NCBI GenBank assembly: GCA_030837965.1
Contig: JAUTXP010000054.1
Location: forward strand, 1 to 64,000
Direction: 5' to 3'
Length of the DNA: 64,000 nt
Source of the DNA: Acidimicrobiaceae bacterium
GTDB lineage: Bacteria; Actinomycetota; Acidimicrobiia; Acidimicrobiales; JAUTXP01
The translations under genes were made by a program, and so were the position numbers. The notes beneath the pieces are model-generated. The model had not been told where the DNA came from. It searched no databases and saw only the letters and a program-made list of their open reading frames with translations. Positions 16,253 through 26,304 of the stretch are shown piece by piece (the first letter of the stretch is position 1; each line of letters begins with the position of its first letter).

Positions 16253-16258
16253 TAGCAT
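16253..16258 (+). promoter_or_regulatory. TAGCAT -10 box of moaE, leaderless arrangement
   Basis: TAGCAT ends 7 nt before GTG 16266, which makes that GTG the likely start rather than the ATG at 16257 that overlaps the hexamer. Confidence 0.45.
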
Positions 16259-16265
16259 GAGGCGT

Positions 16266-16796
16266 GTGCAGCCTGGTGGTTCACCCGGTGGTTCACACGG
16301 CGCGGCCGGCGCCGCCATCGAGCGCGGCATCGAGCGCGGCATCGAGCGGGACATCACGCTGGCCCCGGCAGGCCAGCGCGACTGGGTGGGCCTGACCACC
16401 GATCCGCTGCCCTTCGACGCCGTGGGCCAATGGGCCGTGCTGCCCGAGTGCGGCGCCGTCGTCGTCTTCGCGGGCACCGTGCGCGACCACGCCGAGGGCC
16501 GGGCGGGCGTGACGTCGTTGGCGTACGAGGCCTACGTCGAGCACGTCGTGCCCCAACTCGCGGCGCTGGCCGCGCGGGCCAGGGCCCGTTTCCCCATGGT
16601 CGGCCGGGTCGCCCTCCTGCACCGCATCGGCAGGCTGGAACTGGCCGACACGGCCGTGCTCGTCGCCGTCTCCACGCCCCATCGACCCGAGGCCTTCGAC
16701 GCGGCCCGGTGGTGCATCGACACGCTCAAAGACACCGTGCCCATCTGGAAGAAGGAGACGTGGGCGGGCGGCGAGGACTGGGGCCATCCGGGATGA
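16266..16796 (+). CDS. moaE: molybdopterin synthase catalytic subunit MoaE
   Basis: About 176 residues. The MoaE core spans about 35-175: 'GAVVVFAGTVRDHAEG', 'SLAYEAYVEHVV', 'VALLHRIGRLELADTAVLVA', 'HRPEAFDAARWCIDTLKDTV' and the active-site 'PIWKKETW'. MoaE transfers sulfur carried by MoaD to precursor Z to make molybdopterin. No moaD or other moa gene is adjacent. The N-terminal 30 residues hold a 15-bp tandem repeat (IERGIERGIERD) and are not part of the family. The stop overlaps the next start (ATGA). Confidence 0.9.
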   Translation: MQPGGSPGGSHGAAGAAIERGIERGIERDITLAPAGQRDWVGLTTDPLPFDAVGQWAVLPECGAVVVFAGTVRDHAEGRAGVTSLAYEAYVEHVVPQLAALAARARARFPMVGRVALLHRIGRLELADTAVLVAVSTPHRPEAFDAARWCIDTLKDTVPIWKKETWAGGEDWGHPG

Positions 16797-16984
16797 GCAA
16801 CCTGGCCTACCTGCTTGTCGCCGTCGCACTGTCCGTACTGGGGTCGCTCATCTTGTGGCTGCGGCATCGCAGGCCGCGCTCGCTCGAGTCCGGCATCGAC
16901 GAGTTCTCCCGCGAGCTGCGGGCCTTGGCGCCCAAGCACCACGCAGGCTCGGACGGCGGCGGCGAGGGCGCGGCCCATGGCTAG
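16793..16984 (+). CDS. small single-pass membrane protein
   Basis: 63 residues: an N-terminal membrane helix (about 3-23, 'LAYLLVAVALSVLGSLILWL'), then a basic stretch 'RHRRPRS' that predicts a cytoplasmic tail with 'SGIDEFSRELRALAP'. It is sandwiched by overlaps with moaE (ATGA) and mreB (8 bp), so it is almost surely translated. Function unknown; the link to mreB suggests an envelope role. Confidence 0.7.
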   Translation: MSNLAYLLVAVALSVLGSLILWLRHRRPRSLESGIDEFSRELRALAPKHHAGSDGGGEGAAHG

Positions 16985-17981
16985 GGACCTGGCCATCGAC
17001 CTGGGCACGGCCAACACCCTCGTCTACGCCAAGGGCGAGGGCATCGTGCTCAACGAGCCGACGGTGATCGCCCTCAACATCCAGACCCAGGACGTGTTGG
17101 CCATGGGCCACGAGGCCTGGCAGATGATCGGCCGCACGCCGGGCTACATCCAGGCCGTGCGTCCGCTGCGCAAGGGCGCCATCACCGACTTCGACATCAC
17201 CCAGCGCATGATCCGCCTGCTCTTGAAACGGGCGGGCGTGTCCCGGTTCAACCGGCCCCGCGTGGTGATCTGCGTTCCGAGCGCCATCACCGAAGTCGAG
17301 CGACGCGCCGTCGAGGAGGCGGCCCGGCGGGCGGGGGCGGCCGACGCCCAACTCATCGGCCAGCCCATGGCCGCGGCCATCGGCGCAGGCCTGCCCATCC
17401 ACGAGCCCCTCGGCAACATGGTCGTGGACGTGGGCGGCGGCACCAGCGAGACGGCCGTCATCTCCTTGGGCGGGGTGGTGGCCTTGCAGGCGATCCGCGT
17501 CGGCAGCTTCGACATCGACGCCGCCATCCAGACCTATGTCCGGCGTGAGTATGGCATCGCCATCGGCGAGCGCACGGCCGAGGAGATCAAGGTCGCCATC
17601 GGCAGCGCCTATTCACTGGCCAACGAGGTCAAGGCCGAGGTGCGCGGCCGCGACCTCATGTCCGGCCTGCCCAAGACCGTCATCCTGTCGCCCGAAGAGG
17701 TGCGGGACGCCATCGACGAACAGGTCAGCGCCATCGTCGACTCGGTCATCAAGTGCCTGGGCCAGGCCCCGCCCGAACTGGCCCAAGACCTCATCGTCCA
17801 AGGCATCCACCTGGTGGGCGGCGGCGGCATGCTGCGCGGGCTCGACCATCGGCTGGCCGAAGAGACGGCCATTCCCGTGCATTTGGTCGACGCGCCGTTG
17901 GAGTGTGTGGTGTTGGGCGCGGGCCGCTGCATCGAGGCCTTCGACTCGTTGAAGGTCATGTTCATGGGCGCCAACCGGTAG
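16977..17981 (+). CDS. mreB: rod-shape determining protein MreB/Mbl
   Basis: 334 residues of the bacterial actin fold: phosphate loop 1 'DLAIDLGTANTLVYAKGEG' (4-22), 'PVRPLRKGAI'-like segment near 60, 'VVICVPSAITEVERRAVEEA' (94-113), phosphate 2 'MVVDVGGGTSETAVISLGG' (144-162) and the adenosine motif 'VGGGGMLRGLDHRLAEE' (281-297). MreB filaments steer peptidoglycan synthesis along the cylinder. mreC and mreD are not next to it. An mreB homologue separated from mreCD is seen in several actinobacteria. Confidence 0.92.
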   Translation: MARDLAIDLGTANTLVYAKGEGIVLNEPTVIALNIQTQDVLAMGHEAWQMIGRTPGYIQAVRPLRKGAITDFDITQRMIRLLLKRAGVSRFNRPRVVICVPSAITEVERRAVEEAARRAGAADAQLIGQPMAAAIGAGLPIHEPLGNMVVDVGGGTSETAVISLGGVVALQAIRVGSFDIDAAIQTYVRREYGIAIGERTAEEIKVAIGSAYSLANEVKAEVRGRDLMSGLPKTVILSPEEVRDAIDEQVSAIVDSVIKCLGQAPPELAQDLIVQGIHLVGGGGMLRGLDHRLAEETAIPVHLVDAPLECVVLGAGRCIEAFDSLKVMFMGANR

Positions 17982-18005
17982 GGCTTGGGGCCCGTCTGCT
18001 CGACT

Positions 18006-18024
18006 GCACCCGTGTGTCGGGTGC
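18006..18024 (+). terminator. short hairpin after mreB
   Basis: GCACCC (18006-18011) pairs with GGGTGC (18019-18024) around a 7-nt loop, in the 82-bp gap between mreB and livF. Confidence 0.3.
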
Positions 18025-18063
18025 CACATCCTCTTTGCCGACGGTGTGCAAGGATGCCGTTGG

Positions 18064-18878
<815 letters not shown>

Positions 18879-18882
<4 letters not shown>

Positions 18883-19694
18883 GCATCGACGCCATGAGCC
18901 CGCCCGTGAGCCAGGCCACGGGCCAGCCGGAGCCCTTGCTCGTGGTGGACGGACTCACCCTGCGCTTCGGCGGCGTGACCGCGCTGTCCAACGTCAGCTT
19001 CGACGTGCATCACGGCGAGCTGTTCGCGGTGATCGGCCCGAACGGCGCGGGCAAGACGTCGATCTTCAACTGCTTGTCCGCCGTCTACCGCCCGCAGGCC
19101 GGCGTGATCCGCTTCAACGACGTGGAGCTGCTGGGCAAGCGGCCCACGGCCACGGCCCAGCTCGGCATCGGCCGCACGTTCCAGAACCTCGGCCTGTTCA
19201 TGAACCTCGATGTGGTCGACAACCTCATGTTGGGGCGCCACCACCGCATGCGCACCGGCTTCATCTCCGGCGCGTTGTGGATCGGGCGGGCCAAGCGCGA
19301 GGAGATCGAGAACCGAGAGCGCGTCGAGCAGATCATCGAGCTGTTGGAGCTGGAGCCGTATCGACGCAGCCACGTGGGGTCGCTGCCCTACGGCATCAAG
19401 AAGCGCATCGAGCTGGGCCGGGCCTTGGCCATGGAGCCGACGCTGCTGCTGCTGGACGAGCCGGTGGCGGGCATGAACCTCGAGGAGACCGAGGACATGG
19501 CCCGCTACATCCTCGAGGTGAAGGCCGAGCTCGACCTGGCCATGATCCTCGTCGAGCACGACATGCACATGGTGATGGACATCGCCGACCGGGTCATGGT
19601 CCTCGACTTCGGCCAGGTGATCGCCACCGGGCCGCCCGCCGACGTACAGGCCGACCCCAAGGTCATCGAGGCCTATCTGGGGCAGTCCTCGTGA
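18879..19694 (+). CDS. livG: Liv-type ABC transporter ATP-binding protein LivG
   Basis: 271 residues: Walker A 'GPNGAGKTS', the LivG-specific 'GIGRTFQNLGLFMNLDVVDN' (Q-loop region near 96-115), a signature of the 'LPYGIKKRIELGRALAME' type in place of LSGGQ, Walker B 'LLLLDEPVAGMN' and 'MILVEHDMHMVMDIADRV' (H-loop). Partner of LivF. GTG 18879 is preferred over GTG 18870, since AAGAGG lies at the right distance and the start overlaps the livF stop. Its own stop overlaps the ligase start (GTGA). Confidence 0.9.
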
Positions 19695-21526
19695 CCGCGG
19701 TGGCCGCGGCCGAGCCGGCAGGCGCGACCTCGGGGGGCGGGGCAGGAACCCTGCCCGCCAAGCTCTTGCGGGTGGCCGCGGCCAGGCCCAAGGCCGTGGC
19801 CATGCGCAAAAAGTCGCTCGGTCGCTGGAAGCAGTACACGTGGGCCGACTACGCCGAGCGGGCCGCCCGCGTCGGTCTCGGCCTGCTGGAGTTGGGCGTC
19901 GAGCCGGGCCAGAGCGTGGCCGTGCACAGCGAGAACCGACCCGCGTGGCTGTTGGCCGACATGGGCATCCAGGGCATCGGCGCGGTAACGGTCGGCATCT
20001 ATCCCACCAGTCCGGCGGCCGAGGTCGAGTACCTCCTGGAGCATTCCGAGTCCGTCGTGCTCATTGCCGAGGACGAAGAGCAGCTCGACAAGGTGTTGAG
20101 CGTTCGGGAGAAGCTCCCGAACCTGCGCCACATCGTGGTCATCGACACGCGAGGCGTGCGCGACCTGCACGACCCGATGCTGTTGACCTTCCACGACCTC
20201 CAGCGGCTGGGCGAGCGCAGGCCGATCGAGGAGTGGGCCAGTCGGGTGGGAGCCCTCGACCCCGACGAGACCGCCATCATCGTCTACACGTCGGGCACCA
20301 CCGGGCCGCCCAAGGGGGCCATGCTCACCCACCGCAACCTGGTGACCGCAGGCGAGATCTTCACCGGGGCCTTCGACGCCCGTTCGTCGGATGAGGCCTT
20401 GTCCTACCTGCCCATGTGCCACGTGGCCGAACGGCTGGGTTCGGCCATCGACGCCTTGGTCGTCGGCTACGTCGTCAACTTCGGCGAGAGCGGCGAGTCG
20501 TTCCTCACCGACATGCAAGAGGTGCAGCCCACCATCTTCCTGGGCGTGCCGCGCGTGTGGGAGAAGATGATGGCGGGCGTGCAGATCCGCATGGGCGACG
20601 CGTCCGTGGTCAAGAAGACGGTGACCCGCTTCTGGTTGGCCCGCGGGGCCAAGCTGGCCCGCAAGCGCATGGAAGGCAAGCTCGGCGTGGGCGGCCAGGT
20701 CATGTCCTGGCTGGGCTGGATCATGGTGTTCCGCAGCCTGCGTCAGAAGCTGGGTCTGGGCCGGGTGCGCATCGCCTTGTCCGGCGCCGCGCCCATCGCT
20801 CCGCAGGTCCTCGAGTTCTTCTGGGCCTTGGGCGTGAACGTGCGCGAGGGCTACGGCCAGACCGAGGGCACGGCGCTGGCCACGTACACGCCTGCGGACA
20901 AGGTGCGCTTCGGCAAGGTGGGGAAGGCCTTGCCGCAGTGCGAGGTGCGCATCGCCGACGACGGCGAGATCCTCGTGCGCGGTCCCGGCGTGTTCAAGGG
21001 CTACTTCAAGAACGACGAGGCCACGCGCCAGACGGTCGACGCCGACGGGTGGCTGCACTCGGGCGACGTGGGCGAGCTGGACGCGGACGGCTTCCTCACC
21101 ATCACCGACCGCAAGAAGGACATCATCATCACCGCGGGCGGCAAGAACATCTCGCCGTCGGAGATCGAGAACCGGTTGAAGGTCTCGCCCTATGTGCGCG
21201 AGGCCATCGTCATCGGCGACCAGCGCAAGCACCTGAGCGCGCTTATCGGCATCGAGGCCGACACCGTGGGCGACTGGGCCACACGGCACCACATCCCCTT
21301 CACCACCTATCACGACCTGTCGGGCAAGACCGAGGTCCGCGACCTCATCAAGGAATGGGTCGACCAGGTCAACGCGGACTTGGCCCAGGTGGAGACGGTC
21401 AAGCGGTTCGAGCTGCTGCCCAAGGAGTTGGACCACGAAGAGGGCGAGCTGACCGCCACCCAAAAGGTCAAGCGCTCGGCCATCGCCAAGGAGTTCGCCG
21501 ACCTCATCGAAGGCATGTATGGGTGA
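19691..21526 (+). CDS. AMP-forming acyl-CoA ligase (FadD15-like) inside the Liv operon
   Basis: 611 residues of the ANL superfamily: P-loop '[11 protein letters not shown]' (199-209), 'YGQTEGTA' (A5 motif, about 392-399), '[20 protein letters not shown]' (A7 region) and '[19 protein letters not shown]' (A8 hinge). It is similar to long-chain fatty acid-CoA ligases. The reaction is carboxylic acid + CoA + ATP to acyl-CoA. Its GTGA overlap with livG and position before livH indicate co-expression with the transporter, so the imported compound is probably a carboxylic acid activated on entry, rather than a branched-chain amino acid. Confidence 0.9.
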   Translation: MTAVAAAEPAGATSGGGAGTLPAKLLRVAAARPKAVAMRKKSLGRWKQYTWADYAERAARVGLGLLELGVEPGQSVAVHSENRPAWLLADMGIQGIGAVTVGIYPTSPAAEVEYLLEHSESVVLIAEDEEQLDKVLSVREKLPNLRHIVVIDTRGVRDLHDPMLLTFHDLQRLGERRPIEEWASRVGALDPDETAIIVYTSGTTGPPKGAMLTHRNLVTAGEIFTGAFDARSSDEALSYLPMCHVAERLGSAIDALVVGYVVNFGESGESFLTDMQEVQPTIFLGVPRVWEKMMAGVQIRMGDASVVKKTVTRFWLARGAKLARKRMEGKLGVGGQVMSWLGWIMVFRSLRQKLGLGRVRIALSGAAPIAPQVLEFFWALGVNVREGYGQTEGTALATYTPADKVRFGKVGKALPQCEVRIADDGEILVRGPGVFKGYFKNDEATRQTVDADGWLHSGDVGELDADGFLTITDRKKDIIITAGGKNISPSEIENRLKVSPYVREAIVIGDQRKHLSALIGIEADTVGDWATRHHIPFTTYHDLSGKTEVRDLIKEWVDQVNADLAQVETVKRFELLPKELDHEEGELTATQKVKRSAIAKEFADLIEGMYG

Positions 21527-21528
21527 CC

Positions 21529-21635
21529 CTCGGCTCGCAAGCCCTCGGCTCGCAAGCGGAGCTTGCTCGCCGAGTTCGGCCGGCGCGATGAAAGGCGTCG
21601 GCGCGATGAAAGGCGTCTGCGCGCTGAAAGGCGCG
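21529..21635 (+). repeat. short tandem repeats in the livH leader
   Basis: A 15-bp unit (CCTCGGCTCGCAAG core) occurs twice at about 21530-21557. An 18-bp unit GGCGCGATGAAAGGCGTC occurs at 21582-21599 and 21600-21617, with a diverged third copy at 21618-21635. They fill the gap between the ligase and livH; the frame is open through them but the likely livH start lies after them. Confidence 0.7.
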
Positions 21636-21643
21636 GGGCCGCG

Positions 21644-22540
21644 GTGACGGACTTTCTGCAACTGAGCTTTGCCGGGCTGGCGTTGGGGGCGCTGTACGCG
21701 CTGGTGGCCCTCGGCTTCGTCATCATCTACAAGGCCACCGGCGTCATCAACTTCGCCCAAGGCGGCCTTGTCCTGCTGGGCGGGTACCTGACCTACAACG
21801 TGCACCACACGTGGGGCGTGCCCTTCTACCTGTCCATTCCCGTGGCCATGATCCTGTGCGGGATGGTGGGGGCCGCGGTCGAGCGCGTCGTGCTGCGGCG
21901 CATGGTGGGCCAGCCCGTGTTCGCGGTGATCATGGTGACCATCGGCCTGTTGTTCGTGATCGAGCAGGTCGTCACCGGCACGTGGGGCTTCAACCGGCTC
22001 AACATGGGCGACCCGTGGGGCATCAAGAAGTTCACCGTGGGCGACGTGCAACTGTCAGTCGTGAACCTCTGGACCATCATGCTGGCCGCGCTGGTGATGG
22101 CGGGGTTCTTCCTGTTCTTCCGCTACTCCCGACTGGGGGTGGCCATGCGGGCCACCGCCTTCGACCAGGAGGCGGCCATCGCCAACGGCATCAGCGCCCG
22201 GCGCGTCTTCGCCCTGTCGTGGGCCATCGCCGGCGCGGTAGCCACCTTGGCCGGCGTCATGCTGGCGTCCGGCGGGTCGGGCCTCAGCCCGGAGATCGAG
22301 TTCGTGGCCCTGCTCGCCTTCCCCGCCATCATCTTGGGCGGTCTCGACTCGCCCGCGGGAGCGGTGCTCGGCGGCGTCATCATCGGCCTGACCCAGACCC
22401 TCACCGCGGGCTATCAGCCGCGGTACGCGGACTGGCTGGGCAACGGGTTCAGTTCGGTCATGCCCTACGTGGTGATGATCGTGATCCTGCTCATCCGTCC
22501 CTACGGACTGTTCGGCACCAAAGAAGTCCGGAGGGTCTGA
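21644..22540 (+). CDS. livH: Liv-type ABC transporter permease LivH
   Basis: 298 residues with about eight membrane helices. Family features: 'LSFAGLALGALYALVALGFV' at the N-terminus, 'ATGVINFAQGGLVLLGGYLT' (33-52), 'DQEAAIANGISARRVFALSW' (EAA-like coupling segment near 178-197) and 'LLAFPAIILGGLDSPAGAVL'. Forms the channel with LivM. GTG 21644 is chosen by homology; a longer reading frame extends upstream through the tandem repeats without conserved content. Confidence 0.9.
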   Translation: MTDFLQLSFAGLALGALYALVALGFVIIYKATGVINFAQGGLVLLGGYLTYNVHHTWGVPFYLSIPVAMILCGMVGAAVERVVLRRMVGQPVFAVIMVTIGLLFVIEQVVTGTWGFNRLNMGDPWGIKKFTVGDVQLSVVNLWTIMLAALVMAGFFLFFRYSRLGVAMRATAFDQEAAIANGISARRVFALSWAIAGAVATLAGVMLASGGSGLSPEIEFVALLAFPAIILGGLDSPAGAVLGGVIIGLTQTLTAGYQPRYADWLGNGFSSVMPYVVMIVILLIRPYGLFGTKEVRRV

Positions 22541-22543
22541 GCC

Positions 22544-23647
22544 ATGCCCCGCCTGCGCAACCTCAACATGACGCTGCGGTACGAGGACGACTTGAAGCTG
22601 TTCAAGTCGCGCCAGTCACGATTGGCCATGGTGGCCTTGGCCGTAGTGGCCATCGCCCTGCCCCTGTCGATCACCGACGACTTCTGGCTCTCCGTGCTGA
22701 ACTACGCGGGCATCACTGCCGTGGGCGCCATCGGGTTGAACCTGCTGACCGGCTACACCGGCCAGGTCTCATTGGGCCACGCCTTCTTCCTGGGCGTCGG
22801 CGCCTACTCGGCCGTCTTCTTCGGCGGCACCCACCAGTGGCCGCTGCCGCTGTGGCTGCTGGCCTGCGCGGTGATGGGCGGGCTGATCGGGGCCGTGGTC
22901 GGACCGTTCGCCTTGCGGCTGCGGGGCAACTACCTGGCCGTGGTGTCGCTGGGACTCGTGTTCCTCGGCATCCACGTCTTCACCAACTGGGACTCGGTGA
23001 CGGGCGGGCCGGGCGGCACCAGCGTGGCCGCGCCCTTGAAGCTCGGGCCCATCAACTTCGGCAAGCTCGAAGTGGGCAACTACGCGTATACCAGGAACCA
23101 AGGCTTCTTCTTGTTGGTGTGGGCCATCGTGGCCATCAGCGCGCTGTTCGCCAAGAACATCGTGCGGACTCGGCCTGGTCGGGCCATGCAGGCCGTGCGG
23201 GACAGGGACGTGGCCGCCGAGGTCATCGGTGTCAGCCTGGCCCGGTACAAGGTCGGCGCCTTCGTGATCTCCAGTGCGTTGGCGGCGGTGGCGGGCGGGC
23301 TGTTCGGCGCCTACCAGCAGTTCGTGACGCCCGAGTCGTGGAACCTGTTCCTGTCCATCCAGTACATCGCCATCATCATCGTGGGCGGGGTGGGCACGAT
23401 CTTCGGGTCCATCCTCGGCGCCATGTTCATTGGGGCCGCGCCCCAGATCGTGGACAAGTTCAGCGGCAGCATCCCGCTGGTCAGCCGGTCTCCGGGCGGG
23501 AGCGGTTTCCACCTCACGGTGTTCCAGCTCAACCAGGTGATCTTCGGCGTGCTGATCGTGTTGTTCTTGGTTCTCGAGCCCCGCGGGCTGGCGGCCGTGT
23601 GGCTCAGACTGAAGGCCTACTTCCGGGCCTGGCCGTTCTCTTATTAG
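22544..23647 (+). CDS. livM: Liv-type ABC transporter permease LivM
   Basis: 367 residues, eight to nine membrane helices, preceded by a charged cytoplasmic N-terminus of about 28 residues. Family landmarks: 'GLNLLTGYTGQVSLGHAFFL' (about 66-85), 'LRGNYLAVVSLGLVFL', 'VRDRDVAAEVIGVSLARYKV' (EAA coupling motif) and 'IIIVGGVGTIFGSILGAMFI'. ATG follows GGAGGG from the livH stop 3 bp away. Confidence 0.9.
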   Translation: MPRLRNLNMTLRYEDDLKLFKSRQSRLAMVALAVVAIALPLSITDDFWLSVLNYAGITAVGAIGLNLLTGYTGQVSLGHAFFLGVGAYSAVFFGGTHQWPLPLWLLACAVMGGLIGAVVGPFALRLRGNYLAVVSLGLVFLGIHVFTNWDSVTGGPGGTSVAAPLKLGPINFGKLEVGNYAYTRNQGFFLLVWAIVAISALFAKNIVRTRPGRAMQAVRDRDVAAEVIGVSLARYKVGAFVISSALAAVAGGLFGAYQQFVTPESWNLFLSIQYIAIIIVGGVGTIFGSILGAMFIGAAPQIVDKFSGSIPLVSRSPGGSGFHLTVFQLNQVIFGVLIVLFLVLEPRGLAAVWLRLKAYFRAWPFSY

Positions 23648-23668
23648 GTATCCAGAAAGAGGAGGAGC

Positions 23669-24952
23669 ATGAAGCGAAACAACCGTGTCCGACTGTTGGC
23701 GGTCCTAGGCGTTCTCGCCTTGGTCGCCGCCGCGTGCGGTGGGACGAAGAAGGACAGCAGCAGCAGCACCACCACGGCGAAGAAGACCCTCAGCCCCGGG
23801 CCGGGCTTCGACGGCACTACTATCCACGTCGGCGTCATCACGCCGCTGACCGGACCAGTGGCCGTCATCGGCAACCCGCTCACGTCCGGGACTGAGACCT
23901 GGTTCAAGTACATCAATGAGGAGAAGGGCGGCATCGGCGGCAAGTACAAGGTCGTCGTGGACAAGGAGGACAGCCAGTACAAGCCCGACCTCGGCGTCCA
24001 GGCCTACAACAAGATCAAGGCCAACGAGGTCGTGTTCGCCCAGTTGCTCGGCACGCCGGTGACCAAGGCCGTGCTCCAGCAGTTGCGGGCCGACCAGATC
24101 GTCGCCGCGCCCGCGTCCTTGGACGCCGACTGGGTGCGGGACAAGAACCTGCTGCCGGTGGGCGGCCCGTATGAGATCCAGATGATCAATGCGGCCGACT
24201 ACCTCGTCAACGAGGGCGGGTTCAAGGGCAAGACCATGTGCACCATGATCCAGGACGACGCCTACGGCCAGTCCGGCCAGCGCGGTGTCGACTTCGCAGC
24301 CAAGGACCTGGGCTTCACCGTGAAGACGACGGCCAAGTACGCGGCCGGCAACCCGGACTTCACGGCCCAGATCCAGCAGCTCAAGTCGTCTGCATGCGAG
24401 GTCGTGTTCCTCGTGGGCACGCCCAGCGACACGGCCAAGCTCATGGGCACGGCGGCTCAGTTGCAGTTCGTGCCGCAGTGGGTCGGCCAGTCGCCCACGT
24501 GGACGGGCGCCTTCGCCAAGTCCCCCCTCGCCCCGTACCTCCAGGCCCATTTCATGCTGGCCGCCGAGGGCACGGAGTGGGGCGACACGTCGGTGAAGGG
24601 CATGGCCGACATGCTCGACCGCATCCAGAAGTACACGCCCAGCCAGCAGCCGGACATCTACTTCGTCTTCGGCTACTACCAGGCCCGGGCCGTGACCGCG
24701 CTGTTGGAGAAGGCGGTGGAGTTGGGCGACTTGTCCCGCGCCGGCGTCCTGGCCGCGGTGGACAAGATGCAAAAGACCAGCTTCGACGGCCTGACCGGTG
24801 ACTACGAGTATGGCCCTCCGGGCACTCGCAACCCACCGCGCCAGACCACCATCTACAAGGTGGACCCGGCCAAGCCGGGCGGACTGGCCAAGGTCAAGTA
24901 CGAGTACACCTCGGCCTCGGCCAAGAAGTACGAGTTCAAGTCCCTGCCGTAA
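23669..24952 (+). CDS. livK: Liv-type ABC transporter substrate-binding lipoprotein
   Basis: 427 residues: lipoprotein signal with lipobox LVAAAC (C23), a Thr/Ser/Lys spacer, then a type I periplasmic-binding fold (HAAT family) from about 48, starting 'IHVGVITPLTGPVAVIGNPL'. It includes 'MCTMIQDDAYGQSGQRGVDF' near 190 and 'YTPSQQPDIYFVFGYYQARA' near 330. It would capture substrate outside the membrane and hand it to LivHM. A strong GAGGAG ribosome site precedes ATG. Last gene of the operon, followed by a long hairpin. Confidence 0.92.
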   Translation: MKRNNRVRLLAVLGVLALVAAACGGTKKDSSSSTTTAKKTLSPGPGFDGTTIHVGVITPLTGPVAVIGNPLTSGTETWFKYINEEKGGIGGKYKVVVDKEDSQYKPDLGVQAYNKIKANEVVFAQLLGTPVTKAVLQQLRADQIVAAPASLDADWVRDKNLLPVGGPYEIQMINAADYLVNEGGFKGKTMCTMIQDDAYGQSGQRGVDFAAKDLGFTVKTTAKYAAGNPDFTAQIQQLKSSACEVVFLVGTPSDTAKLMGTAAQLQFVPQWVGQSPTWTGAFAKSPLAPYLQAHFMLAAEGTEWGDTSVKGMADMLDRIQKYTPSQQPDIYFVFGYYQARAVTALLEKAVELGDLSRAGVLAAVDKMQKTSFDGLTGDYEYGPPGTRNPPRQTTIYKVDPAKPGGLAKVKYEYTSASAKKYEFKSLP

Positions 24953-24989
24953 CCCACGGCTTGCGTCTGTAGCTCGCTGCCACACACGT

Positions 24990-25032
24990 CTGGAGGACAT
25001 AGCCCGTCGAATCCGCGGGCTATGTCCTCCAG
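24990..25032. terminator. palindromic element family C, copy 2, between convergent genes
   Basis: 17-bp perfect arms (24990-25006 and 25016-25032) around a 9-nt loop. It shares the CTGGAGGACATAG arm and the preceding CGT with the copy at 14887. It sits between the livK end and the convergent HEAT-protein gene. Confidence 0.7.
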
Positions 25033-25039
25033 TTCGCGT

Positions 25040-25654
25040 TCAGGGCTCGGTGGTGCGGAGGTCTTCGGCCGCTTGGCGGACCTGCCAGTCCCGATCGGTG
25101 AGCGCGGCCTCGAGGGCGGCGTCGACCTCGGGCCCCTCGAAGGGGGCCAGGGCCAGCACGGCCCGGCGGCGCACCGCGGGCTTGTCCTTGGTCGCGGCCA
25201 GGATGGCCGCCAGTCCGTCGGGGTGCCCGATGGCGCCCAGCGCGGCCACGGCCGACTCCCTGCACAGCGGATCGTCGTGGTGCCGGGCCATGGCGGACAG
25301 GGCCGACACCGTCTCGGCGTCGTCGCGCTCCTGCTCGCCCAAGGCCCACGCCGCCGTCTCGGCCACGGTCGGGTCGACGTCGTGGAGCAGCGGGAGCAGG
25401 TCGACGTCCGACATGCGGTCGGCGACCTGGCAGGCCCGCCTGCGCACGACGGCGTCCGAGTCGACCAACGCGGCCCGGATGTCGTCGGCCGTGAGCCGCT
25501 CCATCCGGCGCAGCGCCCCCAGCGCGGTGGCCCGAACCGACCCAGCTTCGTCATCCAACGCGGCGCGCGCCGTCAACTCATCGGCGGCGTGCCCGGCCAG
25601 CGCCACGGCGCGTCGCCTCCGAGCCGCCTCGGCTAGGTTCGAGGGGTCCTGCAT
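25040..25654 (-). CDS. HEAT-repeat protein
   Basis: 204 residues almost entirely of HEAT/PBS-lyase-type helical repeats of about 30 residues ('SVRATALGALRRM', 'AVVRRRACQVADRM', 'TVAETAAWALGEQ', 'PLCRESAVAALGAIG', 'PAVRRRAVLALAPFEG', 'WQVRQAAEDL'). No catalytic site. Such proteins serve as protein-protein scaffolds. It starts 26 bp from the divergent TetR gene. Confidence 0.82.
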   Translation of the reverse strand: MQDPSNLAEAARRRRAVALAGHAADELTARAALDDEAGSVRATALGALRRMERLTADDIRAALVDSDAVVRRRACQVADRMSDVDLLPLLHDVDPTVAETAAWALGEQERDDAETVSALSAMARHHDDPLCRESAVAALGAIGHPDGLAAILAATKDKPAVRRRAVLALAPFEGPEVDAALEAALTDRDWQVRQAAEDLRTTEP

Positions 25655-25680
25655 GTCTGGGGGAATGGTTGACGGAGCGG

Positions 25681-26304
25681 ATGGGCAAGCGCCAGCAACG
25701 GGCCGCAGCCACGGCCGAGCACCTGCTGGCCTCGGCTCGTGAGGTCTTTGAGACCAAGGGCTATCAGGCCACGACCGTCGGCGCCATCACCAAGCACGCG
25801 GCCACGGCCCACGGCACGTTCTACCTCTACTTCAAGAACAAAGAGGACGTCTTCGCCAAGGTGATGGCGTCGGTGGCCCAGGAGATGTACCGCGAGGCGG
25901 GCGCGCCGTGGAGCAACGACCCCCGTGAGACGCTGGCCCGAGCGACGCTGCGCTTCCTCGAGGTGTTCGAGGCCCACAAGGGTCTGTGGCGCTGCCTGCT
26001 GGAGGGCATGCATCAGAGCAAGGCCATCGAGGAGATGTGGCTCGACCTGCGGCGGCCCTTCATCGACCGCATCGCCCGCAACCTCGACCGCTCGGTGGCC
26101 ACCGGACAGGCCCGGCCCATCAACACCCGGCTGGCCGCCCACGCCCTCGGGGCCATGACCGAGTGGTCGGCCTTCGCCCACTTCGAGTTGCAGGAGCCGG
26201 GCCCGTCCGAGGCCACGCCGAGGGAGTTGGCCGACACCATCACCGACCTGTGGTACCACGCCGTCTACGCCGGGGTGTACGACGCGCCGAGACAGCCGGC
26301 GTGA
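25681..26304 (+). CDS. TetR-family transcriptional regulator
   Basis: 207 residues. The N-terminal helix-turn-helix domain is typical ('LLASAREVFETKGYQATTVG', then 'ITKHAATAHGTFYLYFKNKE', about 16-60). The ligand-binding part holds 'EVFEAHKGLWRCLLEGMHQS'. The ATG at 25681 has CGGAG upstream; TTG 25669 is an alternative. The GTGA overlap couples it to a sortase gene. The target and ligand are unknown; its position next to the liv/acyl-CoA ligase operon makes that operon a candidate target, on context only. Confidence 0.88.
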   Translation: MGKRQQRAAATAEHLLASAREVFETKGYQATTVGAITKHAATAHGTFYLYFKNKEDVFAKVMASVAQEMYREAGAPWSNDPRETLARATLRFLEVFEAHKGLWRCLLEGMHQSKAIEEMWLDLRRPFIDRIARNLDRSVATGQARPINTRLAAHALGAMTEWSAFAHFELQEPGPSEATPRELADTITDLWYHAVYAGVYDAPRQPA

